NCBI GenBank assembly: GCA_014802045.1
Contig: JAAVDA010000022.1
Location: forward strand, 9,539 to 73,538
From: Bacteroides sp.
GTDB lineage: Bacteria > Bacteroidota > Bacteroidia > Bacteroidales > Muribaculaceae
Direction: 5' to 3'
Length of the DNA stretch: 64,000 bases
The notes below the pieces were generated by a model. The model did no database searches. It worked only from the letters and a program-made list of their open reading frames with translations, and had not been told where the DNA came from. Numbering within the stretch: the stretch's first letter is position 1; the number at the start of each line of letters is the position of its first letter. The translations under genes and the position numbers were made by a program. This document shows positions 41,971 to 53,778 of the stretch, one piece after another.

Positions 41971-42822
41971 ATGAAATATCCTTTCCTGCTCACAGCTCTC
42001 GCTTTAGGCGTGGTGATGACTTCGTGTGGAAGTGACGAAAAGACTGTTCATGACATCACCGAAGCTATCACAACCTCGTCATTCAGTTATGTGACAGATC
42101 AGAACGGAGTGGGCAGAGTGTTCTCGGGGCCGACCTACAGAGTGTCTTTCGACAATGATGAAAAGACCGCAGTCGTGAAAATGGAAAATGTGGTCTGGGC
42201 AGACGGCGCTCAGCCGGCCTCATATGTGTTTACTGGAGTGAGCTGGAAGTTCAATCCCGACAATAAGGCAAGGGTGATAAAATGTGACCGTCTGGCTCCG
42301 GACGGTGCTTCGGCGCCGGTGGTCACCGATCTGGAGATTACCATGTATGAGCCGGAGGAAATCAACGATCAGGTGGCATCAGGTTTGTCTGTGAGCTATA
42401 CGGCTGACGGGAAGTATGATGTGACAAATGTGCCTTATCGCACGATATTCACCGGCGCCACTGAGACTGTGAACTCTACAGACAACACTGCTTTTGAGAC
42501 CACGAAGACCACTTATGCCGTAGATATCGATCCGAAGTCTATGATTGGTGTGCTTAAGATTACCAATGCGGCATTTGCTGAAAATATGCCAAGTCTGAAT
42601 ATGGAATTTCCCGGGCTGGTGGTAATTGTGGAAGACGGAGGTTATCGTCTTCACTCTGATATGCTGATTCCCACTATAGCCGGAACCCCCTATCCGCGTT
42701 TTGCGATTTCAGACTTTGAAATGGATGTGGATCTTGACGGGGATTCGCATCTCGAATTCGGCTGCATGTCTATATATAAAGTCGAGGCTTTCTTTGAAGC
42801 AGCTTATTCTCCTGCTGACTGA
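41971..42822 (+). CDS. Uncharacterised lipoprotein with a possible internal duplication
   Basis: 283 aa; lipobox 'GVVMTSCGSD'; repeated 'TYRVSFDNDEKTAVVKMENVVWAD' / 'TYAVDIDPKSMIGVLKITNAAFAE'. Confidence 0.65.
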   Translation: MKYPFLLTALALGVVMTSCGSDEKTVHDITEAITTSSFSYVTDQNGVGRVFSGPTYRVSFDNDEKTAVVKMENVVWADGAQPASYVFTGVSWKFNPDNKARVIKCDRLAPDGASAPVVTDLEITMYEPEEINDQVASGLSVSYTADGKYDVTNVPYRTIFTGATETVNSTDNTAFETTKTTYAVDIDPKSMIGVLKITNAAFAENMPSLNMEFPGLVVIVEDGGYRLHSDMLIPTIAGTPYPRFAISDFEMDVDLDGDSHLEFGCMSIYKVEAFFEAAYSPAD

Positions 42823-42869
42823 TTGGCGGGGGAGGGGAGTGTGTCTCCTCTACCGTTGACTGATATGAT

Positions 42870-42909
42870 TCCGCGTTGCCTGTAGCTGACAGGTGGCGCG
42901 GATTTTTTT
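42870..42909 (+). terminator. Intrinsic terminator after the lipoprotein gene, upstream of nuoA
   Basis: tccgcgttgcctgt-agctg-acaggtggcgcgga stem (with G-U pairs) then ttttttt. Confidence 0.8.
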
Positions 42910-42963
42910 GCAGCAAGGCGCGGCGTGAAAAAATGAATGATATTCAAAAATATGTGAACTTTT

Positions 42964-42997
42964 TTTGACGCTCTGCAAAAAATTTTGTCTATATTTG
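42964..42997 (+). promoter_or_regulatory. Putative promoter of the nuo-atp-nuo locus (TTTG ... TATATTTG)
   Basis: -33-like TTTG at 42964 and -7 TATATTTG at 42990-42997, just after the terminator; about 140 nt leader to nuoA. Confidence 0.65.
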
Positions 42998-43138
42998 CAA
43001 CACGAAATATCGTATGCCATTGATAACACAGTGCCATAACCACGTTTTGATGTGGTTAATAAATTGGGTAGCAGGGTGTTGTTTGGCGTTCGGTCGTGCG
43101 TATTATTTTGAAGCGAATATATTAGACAAATCAATATT

Positions 43139-43507
43139 ATGGTATTGTTAACGATTCAAAACTCAACGCTTGCCATAGCCGCTGCTCTTACGGGTATCGG
43201 ACTGGTGGCTCTTGCGTTGTGGCTCGCGGGTCTGATTTCTCCGCGGTCATTCAATCCGCAGAAAGGCGAGGCCTATGAGTGTGGTATTCCCACCCGAGGC
43301 GAAAGTATGGCTCAGTTTAAGGTCGGCTATTATCTTTTTGCTATTCTGTTTCTGATGTTCGACGTTGAGTGTGTGTTCCTCTTCCCCTGGGCCGTGCGTG
43401 TCAAGGAGCTTGGAGGCGCAGGTCTGCTGAGCATCGCCATATTTTTCATTATCTTGGTGCTGGGTCTTGTGTATGCCTGGCGGAAAGGAGCTCTTGAATG
43501 GAAGTAA
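43139..43507 (+). CDS. nuoA: NADH-quinone oxidoreductase subunit A
   Basis: 122 aa; 'NPQKGEAYECGIPTRGESMAQFKVGYYLFAILFLMFDVECVFLFPWAV'. Confidence 0.95.
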   Translation: MVLLTIQNSTLAIAAALTGIGLVALALWLAGLISPRSFNPQKGEAYECGIPTRGESMAQFKVGYYLFAILFLMFDVECVFLFPWAVRVKELGGAGLLSIAIFFIILVLGLVYAWRKGALEWK

Positions 43508-44106
43508 CAACCAAAAGCATGCCCTACGAGGCATGGAAAGATAACGAGTATATCGAATCACTCGTCAAGGAACTTCAGGACAGCGGTGCGAATATCGTGG
43601 TCGGTTCGCTTGACAAACTCATCAACTGGGGGCGGTCTAACTCCATCTGGCCCCTCACTTTCGCAACCAGTTGCTGCGGCATTGAATTTGTGTCGCTTGG
43701 AGCCGCGCGTTATGACATGGCGCGTTTCGGATGGGAAGTGGCTCGCGCCTCGCCCCGTCAGGCCGACTTCATTATGGTGGCCGGCACTATTGTCCACCGT
43801 ATGGCTCCGGTGCTCCGTCGTCTCTATGATCAGCTCGCAGAGCCAAAATATGTGATAGCCTGCGGCGCTTGCGCTGTGTCGGGCGGTCCGTTCAAGAAGT
43901 CTTACCATGTTGTGATGGGTGTAGACCAGATTATCCCTGTCGATGTGTATCTGCCCGGCTGTCCTCCGCGTCCCGAGGCCATGATATATGCCATCATGCA
44001 GCTTTCGCGCAAAATCAAGGTGGAGCGTTTCTTCGGCGGAGTCAACCGTCAGGAGAAGCAGCAGGAATTTCTCGCATCTCACCCCATCGAGGGAGTGAAT
44101 GACTGA
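43498..44106 (+). CDS. nuoB: NADH-quinone oxidoreductase subunit B
   Basis: 202 aa; 'PLTFATSCCGIEFV...ARYDMARFGWEVARASPRQADFIMVAGTI', 'VDVYLPGCPPRPEAMIY'. Confidence 0.96.
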   Translation: MEVTTKSMPYEAWKDNEYIESLVKELQDSGANIVVGSLDKLINWGRSNSIWPLTFATSCCGIEFVSLGAARYDMARFGWEVARASPRQADFIMVAGTIVHRMAPVLRRLYDQLAEPKYVIACGACAVSGGPFKKSYHVVMGVDQIIPVDVYLPGCPPRPEAMIYAIMQLSRKIKVERFFGGVNRQEKQQEFLASHPIEGVND

Positions 44107-44162
44107 CCCCTCCATTGTGACTCTTAATAAAGAAAAGTAAACTCAAGCAACCAATCATCAAT

Positions 44163-45791
44163 ATGGCAGAGATTCAGGAAACCATAGCACGGCTATTTCC
44201 CGAAGCTACTTTTGAGGAGGGCGATATCCTTACCGTCGGGATTGACGACGCGAAATGGCATGCGCTCGCCCGCACACTACGCGACGACGAGGCTCTCGGC
44301 TTCGACTATCTCATCACCATCGTAGGCATGGACTGGGTGGAGAAGATGGGATGCGTGTATTATCTTCAGAATACCCGCACTCAGGCCCGCATAGCAGTGA
44401 AAGTTGCCACTGCGGACCGTGAGAATCCGATGCTCCACAGCGTGTTTGACCTCTGGGCTATCGCCGGAATATACGAACGCGAAGTCTACGACTTTTTTGG
44501 AATAATATTTATCGGCAATCCCGATATGCGCCGTCTGTTCCTCAGCATTGACTGGAAGGGCTACCCCCTCCGGAAGGACTATGACGCAAATCCGGAGCTG
44601 AATCCCGCTTCAACAGACAACGAACGTCAGAGCGACTTTACCGACACTTATGTGGAGGAGTCTGACGGTAAGATTGTAAAGAAAGAGGAGCGTGTGTTCG
44701 AGCCCGATGATTTTGTGGTGAATATCGGCCCGCAGCACCCTGCCACTCATGGTGTGCTCCGTTTCCGCACGGCTGTAGATGGCGAGACAATCAAGAAAAT
44801 CGACGTCTATATGGGCTATATCCATCGTGGTGTAGAGAAGATTTGTGAGAGCCTCACCTATCCGCAGACTCTCCATTTCATGGATCGTCTTGACTATTTC
44901 TCTGCTCATCCCTATCACCACTGCCTTTGCATGACTATCGAGAAGGCCGCCGGAATAGAGATTTCGAGAAGAGCCCAGGTGATTCGCGTGCTCATGGACG
45001 AGCTTTCGCGCATAGCATCCCACTGTCTGTTTATCGGCACATTCTGTATGGACCTCGGTGCTACGACCATGCTGTTCTATACTCTCCGCGTGCGTGAGCA
45101 GATTCTTGATATCATGGAAAAAACCTGCGGTGCCCGCATGACATTCAATTATGAATGTATCGGCGGTGTGATGCAGGATCTGGCTCCTGATTTCGTGAAA
45201 GATGTGAAAGCTCTGCTGGCTGTGCTTCCTGCCAATCTTAAGGAATATGATAAGATTTTCACCGGCAATGTGATTACCCGCAACCGTATGGAGGGTGTGG
45301 GCATGCTGTCTCATGACGATGCTATCTCTTGGTCTGTGACCGGTCCTTCCGGACGTGCATCGGGCTGGGCCTGCGATATCCGCAAGACGAATCCCTACAG
45401 CATTTATTCAGAGCTTGATTTCGAGGAGGTGGTGCGTCACGAAGGTGATTCTATGGCACGTTTCAAGGTGCGCATGGATGAGATTGTGCAGAGCGCCAAA
45501 ATCATCGAGCAGCTCATAGACAATATCCCCGATGGGGAATATTGTGTGAAGGTGCCCAAGGTGCTTAAGCTTCCTGTAGGCCATTGGTTCCAGACTGTAG
45601 AGGGTTGCCGCGGCACATTCGGAGTGTATCTCGAGAGCGACGGCACTACAAATCCGTTCCGTCTGAAGCTCGTGCCTCCAAGCTTAACGGCTGCTGCTGT
45701 TGTGGATCACATCACACGTGGCAAAAAGATTGCCGACCTTATCACCATCGGTGGTTCGCTCGACTATATCGTGCCTGATATGGACCGCTGA
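44163..45791 (+). CDS. nuoC: NADH-quinone oxidoreductase fused subunits C/D
   Basis: 542 aa; 30-kDa-subunit-like N-terminus ('EREVYDFFGIIFIGNPDMRRLFL') fused to 49-kDa-subunit ('VNIGPQHPATHGVLRF', 'DRLDYFSAHPYH'). Confidence 0.95.
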   Translation: MAEIQETIARLFPEATFEEGDILTVGIDDAKWHALARTLRDDEALGFDYLITIVGMDWVEKMGCVYYLQNTRTQARIAVKVATADRENPMLHSVFDLWAIAGIYEREVYDFFGIIFIGNPDMRRLFLSIDWKGYPLRKDYDANPELNPASTDNERQSDFTDTYVEESDGKIVKKEERVFEPDDFVVNIGPQHPATHGVLRFRTAVDGETIKKIDVYMGYIHRGVEKICESLTYPQTLHFMDRLDYFSAHPYHHCLCMTIEKAAGIEISRRAQVIRVLMDELSRIASHCLFIGTFCMDLGATTMLFYTLRVREQILDIMEKTCGARMTFNYECIGGVMQDLAPDFVKDVKALLAVLPANLKEYDKIFTGNVITRNRMEGVGMLSHDDAISWSVTGPSGRASGWACDIRKTNPYSIYSELDFEEVVRHEGDSMARFKVRMDEIVQSAKIIEQLIDNIPDGEYCVKVPKVLKLPVGHWFQTVEGCRGTFGVYLESDGTTNPFRLKLVPPSLTAAAVVDHITRGKKIADLITIGGSLDYIVPDMDR

Positions 45792-45845
45792 TAATACGAT
45801 GTAAACGACAAATATCGAATAATACTTTTCTGAAAATCATAAATC

Positions 45846-46922
45846 ATGTTTGATTTCTCATTACTAACCAACTGGATCCATAGCGCTCTCAGTTCTTTCA
45901 TGCCCCAGTGGCTGACTGTTACTACCGAGTGCGTGCTTATCGGAGTGGTGCTTCTGCTCACCTATTCGGTGCTTGCTCTGTTCTATATCTGGTTTGAGCG
46001 TAAGGTTTGTGCCGCTTTCCAGTGTCGTCTCGGTCCTAACCGAGTGGGTCCGATGGGACTGCTCCAGAGTGTAGCGGATATGTTTAAGATTCTTATCAAG
46101 GAGCTTATTTCGCTCAATCACACTGATAAGTTTCTGTTTGCTCTCGCACCCTATCTGGTGATTCTCGCCTCGATGCTCGCTTTTGCAGTGCTTCCTTGGG
46201 GCAACGGTCTTCAGATTATCGATTTCAATATCGGTATATTCTTCCTGATTGCTGTATCGTCTATCGGAGTGCTCGGTATACTGCTTGCCGGATGGTCAAG
46301 TAACAATAAGTTTACTCTAATCGGCGCTCTCCGTTCGGGCGCACAGATGGTGAGCTATGAGCTTTCTATCGGTCTGTCAGTGCTCACAATGGTGTGCTTT
46401 GCCGGCACAATGTCGGTGGGTGGCATCGTTGAGCAACAGAAAGACCTGTGGTTCATCTTCTCCGGTCATATTCCGGCAATCATCGCATTTATCATCTATC
46501 TTATTGCCGGCACTGCTGAGACCAACCGTGGTCCGTTTGACTTGCCTGAAGCAGAAAGTGAGCTGACAGCCGGTTATCACACTGAGTATTCCGGCATTCA
46601 TTTCGGATTCTTCTATCTTGCCGAATATCTCAATCTCTTCATTGTGTCTGGTGTGGCTACACTCCTCTTCTTCGGCGGATGGATGCCTCTCCACTTCCCC
46701 GGCTGGGACACCTTTAATATGATTATGGACTATATCCCGTCTGTAGTCTGGTTTATTGCCAAGGCTATCGCGATTTCGTTCATCATCATCTGGTTCAAGT
46801 GGACTTTCCCCCGTCTGCGAATCGACCAGATGCTTGCCCTCGAATGGAAATACCTTCTGCCCATCAATCTTTTCAATCTCGTGCTGATGGTGCTGATTGT
46901 GGTCTATGGCATCCACTTCTGA
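45846..46922 (+). CDS. nuoH: NADH-quinone oxidoreductase subunit H
   Basis: 358 aa; '[36 protein letters not shown]', '[41 protein letters not shown]'. Confidence 0.96.
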   Translation: MFDFSLLTNWIHSALSSFMPQWLTVTTECVLIGVVLLLTYSVLALFYIWFERKVCAAFQCRLGPNRVGPMGLLQSVADMFKILIKELISLNHTDKFLFALAPYLVILASMLAFAVLPWGNGLQIIDFNIGIFFLIAVSSIGVLGILLAGWSSNNKFTLIGALRSGAQMVSYELSIGLSVLTMVCFAGTMSVGGIVEQQKDLWFIFSGHIPAIIAFIIYLIAGTAETNRGPFDLPEAESELTAGYHTEYSGIHFGFFYLAEYLNLFIVSGVATLLFFGGWMPLHFPGWDTFNMIMDYIPSVVWFIAKAIAISFIIIWFKWTFPRLRIDQMLALEWKYLLPINLFNLVLMVLIVVYGIHF

Positions 46923-46950
46923 TATCATTTCGAAAAACTGCAATTTCTAA

Positions 46951-48462
<1,512 letters not shown>

Positions 48463-48506
48463 AACGAGTAATAATTATTTTTGATATTCACAATCCGCTT
48501 AATAGC

Positions 48507-48758
48507 ATGACACTAAAGATAATTTCAGCCGAAGACGTGCTCTTTGAAGGTAAGGTCACAATGGTGGCTCTCCCCGGAGAGATGGGAGAGTTTACGGTGT
48601 TGCGCAATCACGCCTCTCTGGTGTCGGTGCTTGTTGCCGGCTCGATTCGCTACCGCGATGCTGACAGCGGCGTGGACGGAGAGATTCGTGTGGGGGGTGG
48701 AGTAGTGGATGTCAATGATAATGTAGTGTCTGTCTGTATTTATCCCTCTGAGTCATGA
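48507..48758 (+). CDS. atpC: F1Fo ATP synthase subunit epsilon (short form)
   Basis: 83 aa; 'MTLKIISAEDVLFEGKVTMVALPGEMGEFTVLRNHASLVSVL'; ends after the beta-sandwich domain. Confidence 0.92.
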   Translation: MTLKIISAEDVLFEGKVTMVALPGEMGEFTVLRNHASLVSVLVAGSIRYRDADSGVDGEIRVGGGVVDVNDNVVSVCIYPSES

Positions 48759-49864
48759 AGAGAATTCTGATGCTTTTGGTTCTGGCATTTGCCGCAGTCT
48801 GTGTGCCTGCACGGATATGCGCCGCTGTGTCGGATAATGGTGAGGAGAAAAAGGGATTTGACCCGAAAGAGACTATCTTCGAGCATCTCGGAGATGGCTA
48901 TGGATGGGAGGTGCCTTTCAATCACCATAAGCGTATACCGCTACCGATTATAGTATGGGGAAAAGATGGACTGCACTGCTTTCTGTCGAGCCGGGTGGAG
49001 CATGGAAAGTCATACACCGACGGAAATGCGACCTTCCTCATTGCCGGAGCCGACAGCAAGTATAAAGGAAAGATTGTGGAGATTGTAGACGGTCAGGAGT
49101 ATCGTCCGTGGGATATCTCGATTACGAAAAATGTGTGTGCGCTGTTCATCACGGTTCTGCTTGTGGTGTGGAGCATTCTGGCTGTGGCCCGCTGGCACAA
49201 GCGAATGGGCACGAAAGCTCCGCGTAAGATGGTCGGAGCTCTTGAATCGCTCATCACATTCATCTACGATGGCGTGATTAGACCCACTCTCAAAGACCGC
49301 GCCCCGAAGTTTGCGCCCTATCTCCTTTCAGTCTTCTTCTTTATCCTCTACATGAATCTCCTCGGACTAATCGTTGTGTTTCCGGGTGGAGCGAATCTCA
49401 CGGGCAATATCGCTGTTACGCTCGTTCTTTCGATTATCACTTTCCTCTGCACGAATATCTTCGGCACCAAGCATTATTGGAAAGAGGTGCTTTGGCCTGA
49501 TGTGCCCCTCTGGCTCAAGTTTCCGCTCCCGATTATGCCTGTGATTGAGATTTTCGGTATATTCACAAAACCGGCGGCTCTCACCGTGCGTCTGTTTGCC
49601 AACATGCTCGGAGGCCATATGATTGTGATTGTCCTTACGATTCTCATATTCGTATTCGCTTCGATGGGAGCGGTTGTGGCGGGTGCCACAACGGTGATGT
49701 CGGTGCTCTTCTCTGTGTTCATGCTCCTGATCGATGTGCTTGTAAGCTTCATTCAGGCCTATGTGTTCACCATGCTCTCCACGATATTTATCTCCTTTGG
49801 CCAGGAGCAGGGTCATGATTCGCATCATCCCGCCACACAAGCCACTGTAGTTGAAAACCAATAA
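48755..49864 (+). CDS. atpB: F1Fo ATP synthase subunit a, with N-terminal signal-like extension
   Basis: 369 aa; 'FGIFTKPAALTVRLFANMLGGHMI', 'SFIQAYVFTMLSTIFI'; about 120-aa N-terminal extension beginning with a signal-like peptide. Confidence 0.95.
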   Translation: MKRILMLLVLAFAAVCVPARICAAVSDNGEEKKGFDPKETIFEHLGDGYGWEVPFNHHKRIPLPIIVWGKDGLHCFLSSRVEHGKSYTDGNATFLIAGADSKYKGKIVEIVDGQEYRPWDISITKNVCALFITVLLVVWSILAVARWHKRMGTKAPRKMVGALESLITFIYDGVIRPTLKDRAPKFAPYLLSVFFFILYMNLLGLIVVFPGGANLTGNIAVTLVLSIITFLCTNIFGTKHYWKEVLWPDVPLWLKFPLPIMPVIEIFGIFTKPAALTVRLFANMLGGHMIVIVLTILIFVFASMGAVVAGATTVMSVLFSVFMLLIDVLVSFIQAYVFTMLSTIFISFGQEQGHDSHHPATQATVVENQ

Positions 49865-49878
49865 AATAATAACCATAA

Positions 49879-50139
<261 letters not shown>

Positions 50140-50154
50140 TCATCCTGTCCGGTC

Positions 50155-50652
50155 ATGGAATTGTTCACACCTGATTTCGGCTTGATATTCTGGATGTTCT
50201 TTTCGTTTGCCATCCTGTTTGTGATTCTCTACAAATGGGGCTGGCCGGCGATAATGAAGGGAGTGGAAAGCCGTGCCGACCTTATCGACAAGGGTGTCGA
50301 GTATGCTCAGAATGCTAAGGAGCAGCTTGACAATGCCCGTGCCGAGGCCGAGAAATATATCGCCGAGGCTCGACGCCGACAGGCCGATATGCTTCGTGAG
50401 GCCGATAAGATGAAGACTCAGATTATCGACGAAGCCCGCGAGGCTGCCCAGAAAGAGGCAAAAAAGGTGATGGACGCTGCCGCTCTTTCTATCGAGCAGG
50501 AACGGAAGGAAGCACAGAGACAGATGCGCGACGAAGTCGGGGCGCTCGCACTGGAAATCGCCACGAAGGTGGTGAGAAACAGGATGACCGAGACAAAGGC
50601 TCAGGCTGAACTCGTTGACTCGCTTCTCGACGATATGGAGAAACAGAATTAA
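50155..50652 (+). CDS. atpF: F1Fo ATP synthase subunit b
   Basis: 165 aa; N-terminal TM plus long charged helix; located between atpE and atpH. Confidence 0.95.
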   Translation: MELFTPDFGLIFWMFFSFAILFVILYKWGWPAIMKGVESRADLIDKGVEYAQNAKEQLDNARAEAEKYIAEARRRQADMLREADKMKTQIIDEAREAAQKEAKKVMDAAALSIEQERKEAQRQMRDEVGALALEIATKVVRNRMTETKAQAELVDSLLDDMEKQN

Positions 50653-50675
50653 GAATAAGCCACACACAGACGCAA

Positions 50676-51224
50676 ATGAATCAGGGACTCATTCCGCGGC
50701 GTTATGCCAAAGCTCTCTATGCCGTTGCTCTCGAAAAGGGCAAGGCAAAAGAGATTTATAATCTGATGTCGTGTCTTGTAACTTCGTTTGAGGATAACAG
50801 CGACCTTCAGCAGGCACTTGCCAATCCTTTTGTGCCCGAGGCAGACAAAATGACTCTTGTGCGCACAGCGGCCGGTGTGAAAACCGGAGACGACAGTGTG
50901 TTCGACGATTTTCTATGTCTTCTGGTACGAAACCGCAGGATTGATTTCACCCGTGGCATAGCTCTGGCTTATCTTGACATCTATCGTGAGGCCAACAGAA
51001 TCTATGTGGTTAAGGTGGAAAGTGCGTCTCCTCTGAGCGAGGAGAACACTGAGCGCCTGAAAACTCTCGTAGGACGTCATCTCGGCGATGCCCGTATGGA
51101 GTTTTCCACCTCTGTCAATCCTTCTCTTATCGGCGGCTTCACCGTAACAGTCGGCAACGAACGGCTTGACGCGTCTATCAGCAATGAACTTAAACAATTG
51201 CGTCTGAATCTATTAAGCAAATAA
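50676..51224 (+). CDS. atpH: F1Fo ATP synthase subunit delta
   Basis: 182 aa; '[18 protein letters not shown]', '[32 protein letters not shown]'. Confidence 0.94.
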   Translation: MNQGLIPRRYAKALYAVALEKGKAKEIYNLMSCLVTSFEDNSDLQQALANPFVPEADKMTLVRTAAGVKTGDDSVFDDFLCLLVRNRRIDFTRGIALAYLDIYREANRIYVVKVESASPLSEENTERLKTLVGRHLGDARMEFSTSVNPSLIGGFTVTVGNERLDASISNELKQLRLNLLSK

Positions 51225-51240
51225 AAACTTTCTCACTCTC

Positions 51241-52815
51241 ATGATAAATCCCAGCGAGATTTCGGAAGTATTGAAACAGCAGCTCGAGAATGTCAACTCT
51301 AAAGTGTCGTTCGAAGAGACCGGTACCGTCCTTGAGGTCGGTGACGGAGTGGCTCACGTGTACGGACTTGACAATGTGTGTGCCAACGAGCTTGTGGAGT
51401 TTGAAAACGGTGTGACCGGTGTGGCCCTCAACCTCGAAGAGAGCAATGTAGGTGTCATCCTGCTCGATAATGTCGATAAAGTGACTGAAGGCATGTCGGT
51501 GCGTCGCACAGGGCAGATTGCTTCCATTCCGGTGGGAGAAGGTTTGCTCGGTCGTGTGATCAACGTTCTCGGCGAGCCTATCGATGGTCGTGGCCCAATC
51601 GACGGCGAGCTTCTGCGTCTGCCTCTTGAGCGCAAGGCTCCCGGAGTTATTTTCCGTCAGCCCGTCAATCAGCCTTTGCAGACCGGCATCAAGGCTGTCG
51701 ACTCTATGGTGCCTATCGGACGCGGACAGCGTGAGCTCATCATCGGCGACCGTCAGATAGGTAAGACTGCCATAGCGATTGACACTATCATCAATCAACG
51801 TCAGAATTTCGAGGCCGGCAAGCCGGTTTATTGTATCTACGTGGCCATCGGTCAGAAGGCATCTTCTGTTGCAGCCACGGTTGAAACCCTCCGCAAGCAT
51901 GGAGCCCTTGATTATACGGTGGTTGTTGCCGCAACCGCGTCAGACTCCGCTTCCATGCGCTATTATTCTCCTTTTGCCGGAGTGGCAATCGGAGAATATT
52001 TCCGCGACACCGGCCGCGATGCTCTCATTGTCTATGATGATCTCTCGAAGCAGGCGGTGGCCTATCGTGAAATTTCACTGATTCTTAAGCGTCCTTCCGG
52101 CCGCGAGGCATATCCCGGTGATATCTTCTATCTCCATTCACGTCTGCTGGAGCGTGCTGCCAAGATTATCGACAATCAGGAGGTGGCATCGCAGATGAAT
52201 GACCTTCCCGAGCCGCTGAAACCCATCGTGAAGGGTGGCGGTTCGCTCACCGCACTGCCTGTCATTGAAACACAGGCCGGCGACGTGTCTGCTTACATTC
52301 CCACCAATGTGATTTCAATCACCGATGGTCAGATTTTCCTTGAGACAGCCCTCTTCAACCGTGGTATCCGCCCGGCTATCAATGTGGGTATTTCTGTGTC
52401 GCGTGTGGGTGGTAACGCTCAGATTAAATCAATGAAAAAGGTGGCCGGCACACTGAAGATTGACCAGGCTCAGTTCCGCGAACTTGAGTCGTTCACAAAA
52501 TTCGGTGGCGATATAGACCCCGTAACTGCCCGAGTGATTGACAAAGGCCGTAAGAACGAGCGCCTGCTCATACAGCCTCAGTATCATCCTATGGCAGTGG
52601 AAGAGGAAGTGGCAGTGATTTTCTGTGGCACCCGCGGCCTCCTCGAAAATGTGCCCACCGACAAGGTGGCCGAATTTGAGAAACAATTCCTCCAGCTTCT
52701 CCATGCGTCTCATCAGGCCGATGTGCTCGACGTGATCCGCTCCGGCCAGCTCACCGACGATGTGGTGGAGAAACTTACCGCCGCCGCCAACGAAGTAACC
52801 CAGAGATTTCAGTAA
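51241..52815 (+). CDS. atpA: F1Fo ATP synthase subunit alpha
   Basis: 524 aa; '[27 protein letters not shown]', '[40 protein letters not shown]'. Confidence 0.98.
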   Translation: MINPSEISEVLKQQLENVNSKVSFEETGTVLEVGDGVAHVYGLDNVCANELVEFENGVTGVALNLEESNVGVILLDNVDKVTEGMSVRRTGQIASIPVGEGLLGRVINVLGEPIDGRGPIDGELLRLPLERKAPGVIFRQPVNQPLQTGIKAVDSMVPIGRGQRELIIGDRQIGKTAIAIDTIINQRQNFEAGKPVYCIYVAIGQKASSVAATVETLRKHGALDYTVVVAATASDSASMRYYSPFAGVAIGEYFRDTGRDALIVYDDLSKQAVAYREISLILKRPSGREAYPGDIFYLHSRLLERAAKIIDNQEVASQMNDLPEPLKPIVKGGGSLTALPVIETQAGDVSAYIPTNVISITDGQIFLETALFNRGIRPAINVGISVSRVGGNAQIKSMKKVAGTLKIDQAQFRELESFTKFGGDIDPVTARVIDKGRKNERLLIQPQYHPMAVEEEVAVIFCGTRGLLENVPTDKVAEFEKQFLQLLHASHQADVLDVIRSGQLTDDVVEKLTAAANEVTQRFQ

Positions 52816-52853
52816 CAAGTCACCATCACCGCTAAAAGAGCACATCAACTCAC

Positions 52854-53735
52854 ATGGCTACACTACGTGAACTTAAAACCCGCATCGGCTCCGTGGCTTC
52901 ATCTGAGAAGATCACCGGAGCAATGAAGATGATATCGTCGGCCAAGATGCACAAGGCGGAGCAGGCACTGCGCCGCTTGGCTCCGTTCCGGTCGCAGGTA
53001 GAGACTGTGATCGGCAATCTTCTTTCAGCCGACGCGGAGTTTTCCTCGCCTCTTCTTGAGCAGCGTGAGGTGCGTACTGTGGCTATTGTGGTTTTTGGTT
53101 CTGACGACGGTCTTTGCGGTGCCTACAATGTGAATATATTCAAGCAGCTGCTCTCTCGTCTCAACTCCCTGCGCAATCAGTTTGGCGAATCTGTCCGGTT
53201 TGTGATATTTCCTATCGGCAAGAAGATGCTCAAGGCTGTGCGCGCTGTGGCCGACTCCTCAATTAGCGTCCGCACTATGGAAGGTGTCGATTCTAAGACT
53301 TCAGGCGAGGGGGTGAGACTGTTTGTCGATACTCTCCGTCAGAATTTCGAGGCAGGGGAGTTTGACAGAGTAGACTGCCTTTATATGAATTTCAAGAGCG
53401 TCAGTCGGCAGATACCTCGCGCCGAACAGCTTCTGCCTGTGGTTCACGACACCTTTACATCCAACGGTGTCAGCGAAAACTGTCGCCCCTATATTTTCGA
53501 ACCATCTCCCCAGGCTATATTCAGTTCTGTGCTGCCGATGTTTCTTCTTGCCGTGATGCACGATATCTTCACCGAAAACCGTGCGTCTGAACAGGCGGCG
53601 AGAGTGATGGCCATGCAGAGCGCCAACGATAATGCGAAGAAACTCCTCGATTCGCTCAGCCTCGAATACAATAAACTCCGTCAGCAAAGCATCACCACCG
53701 AACTCCTCGATATCCTTGGCGGACAAGTCAGATAA
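52854..53735 (+). CDS. atpG: F1Fo ATP synthase subunit gamma
   Basis: 293 aa; 'LRELKTRIGSVASSEKITGAMKMISSAKMHKAEQAL', 'DDGLCGAYNVNI', 'ASEQAARVMAMQSANDNAKKLLDSLSLEYNKLRQQSITTELLDI'. Confidence 0.96.
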   Translation: MATLRELKTRIGSVASSEKITGAMKMISSAKMHKAEQALRRLAPFRSQVETVIGNLLSADAEFSSPLLEQREVRTVAIVVFGSDDGLCGAYNVNIFKQLLSRLNSLRNQFGESVRFVIFPIGKKMLKAVRAVADSSISVRTMEGVDSKTSGEGVRLFVDTLRQNFEAGEFDRVDCLYMNFKSVSRQIPRAEQLLPVVHDTFTSNGVSENCRPYIFEPSPQAIFSSVLPMFLLAVMHDIFTENRASEQAARVMAMQSANDNAKKLLDSLSLEYNKLRQQSITTELLDILGGQVR

Positions 53736-53778
53736 GACCAATTAACGGAAAAAGTAAAATAACATACAACATCAGACT

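Noticed and set aside
44610-45314. 234-aa ORF antisense to nuoCD, and similar long antisense ORFs across the nuo/atp genes
   Set aside because: Each is fully shadowed by a confidently identified gene on the + strand and shows no recognisable motifs.
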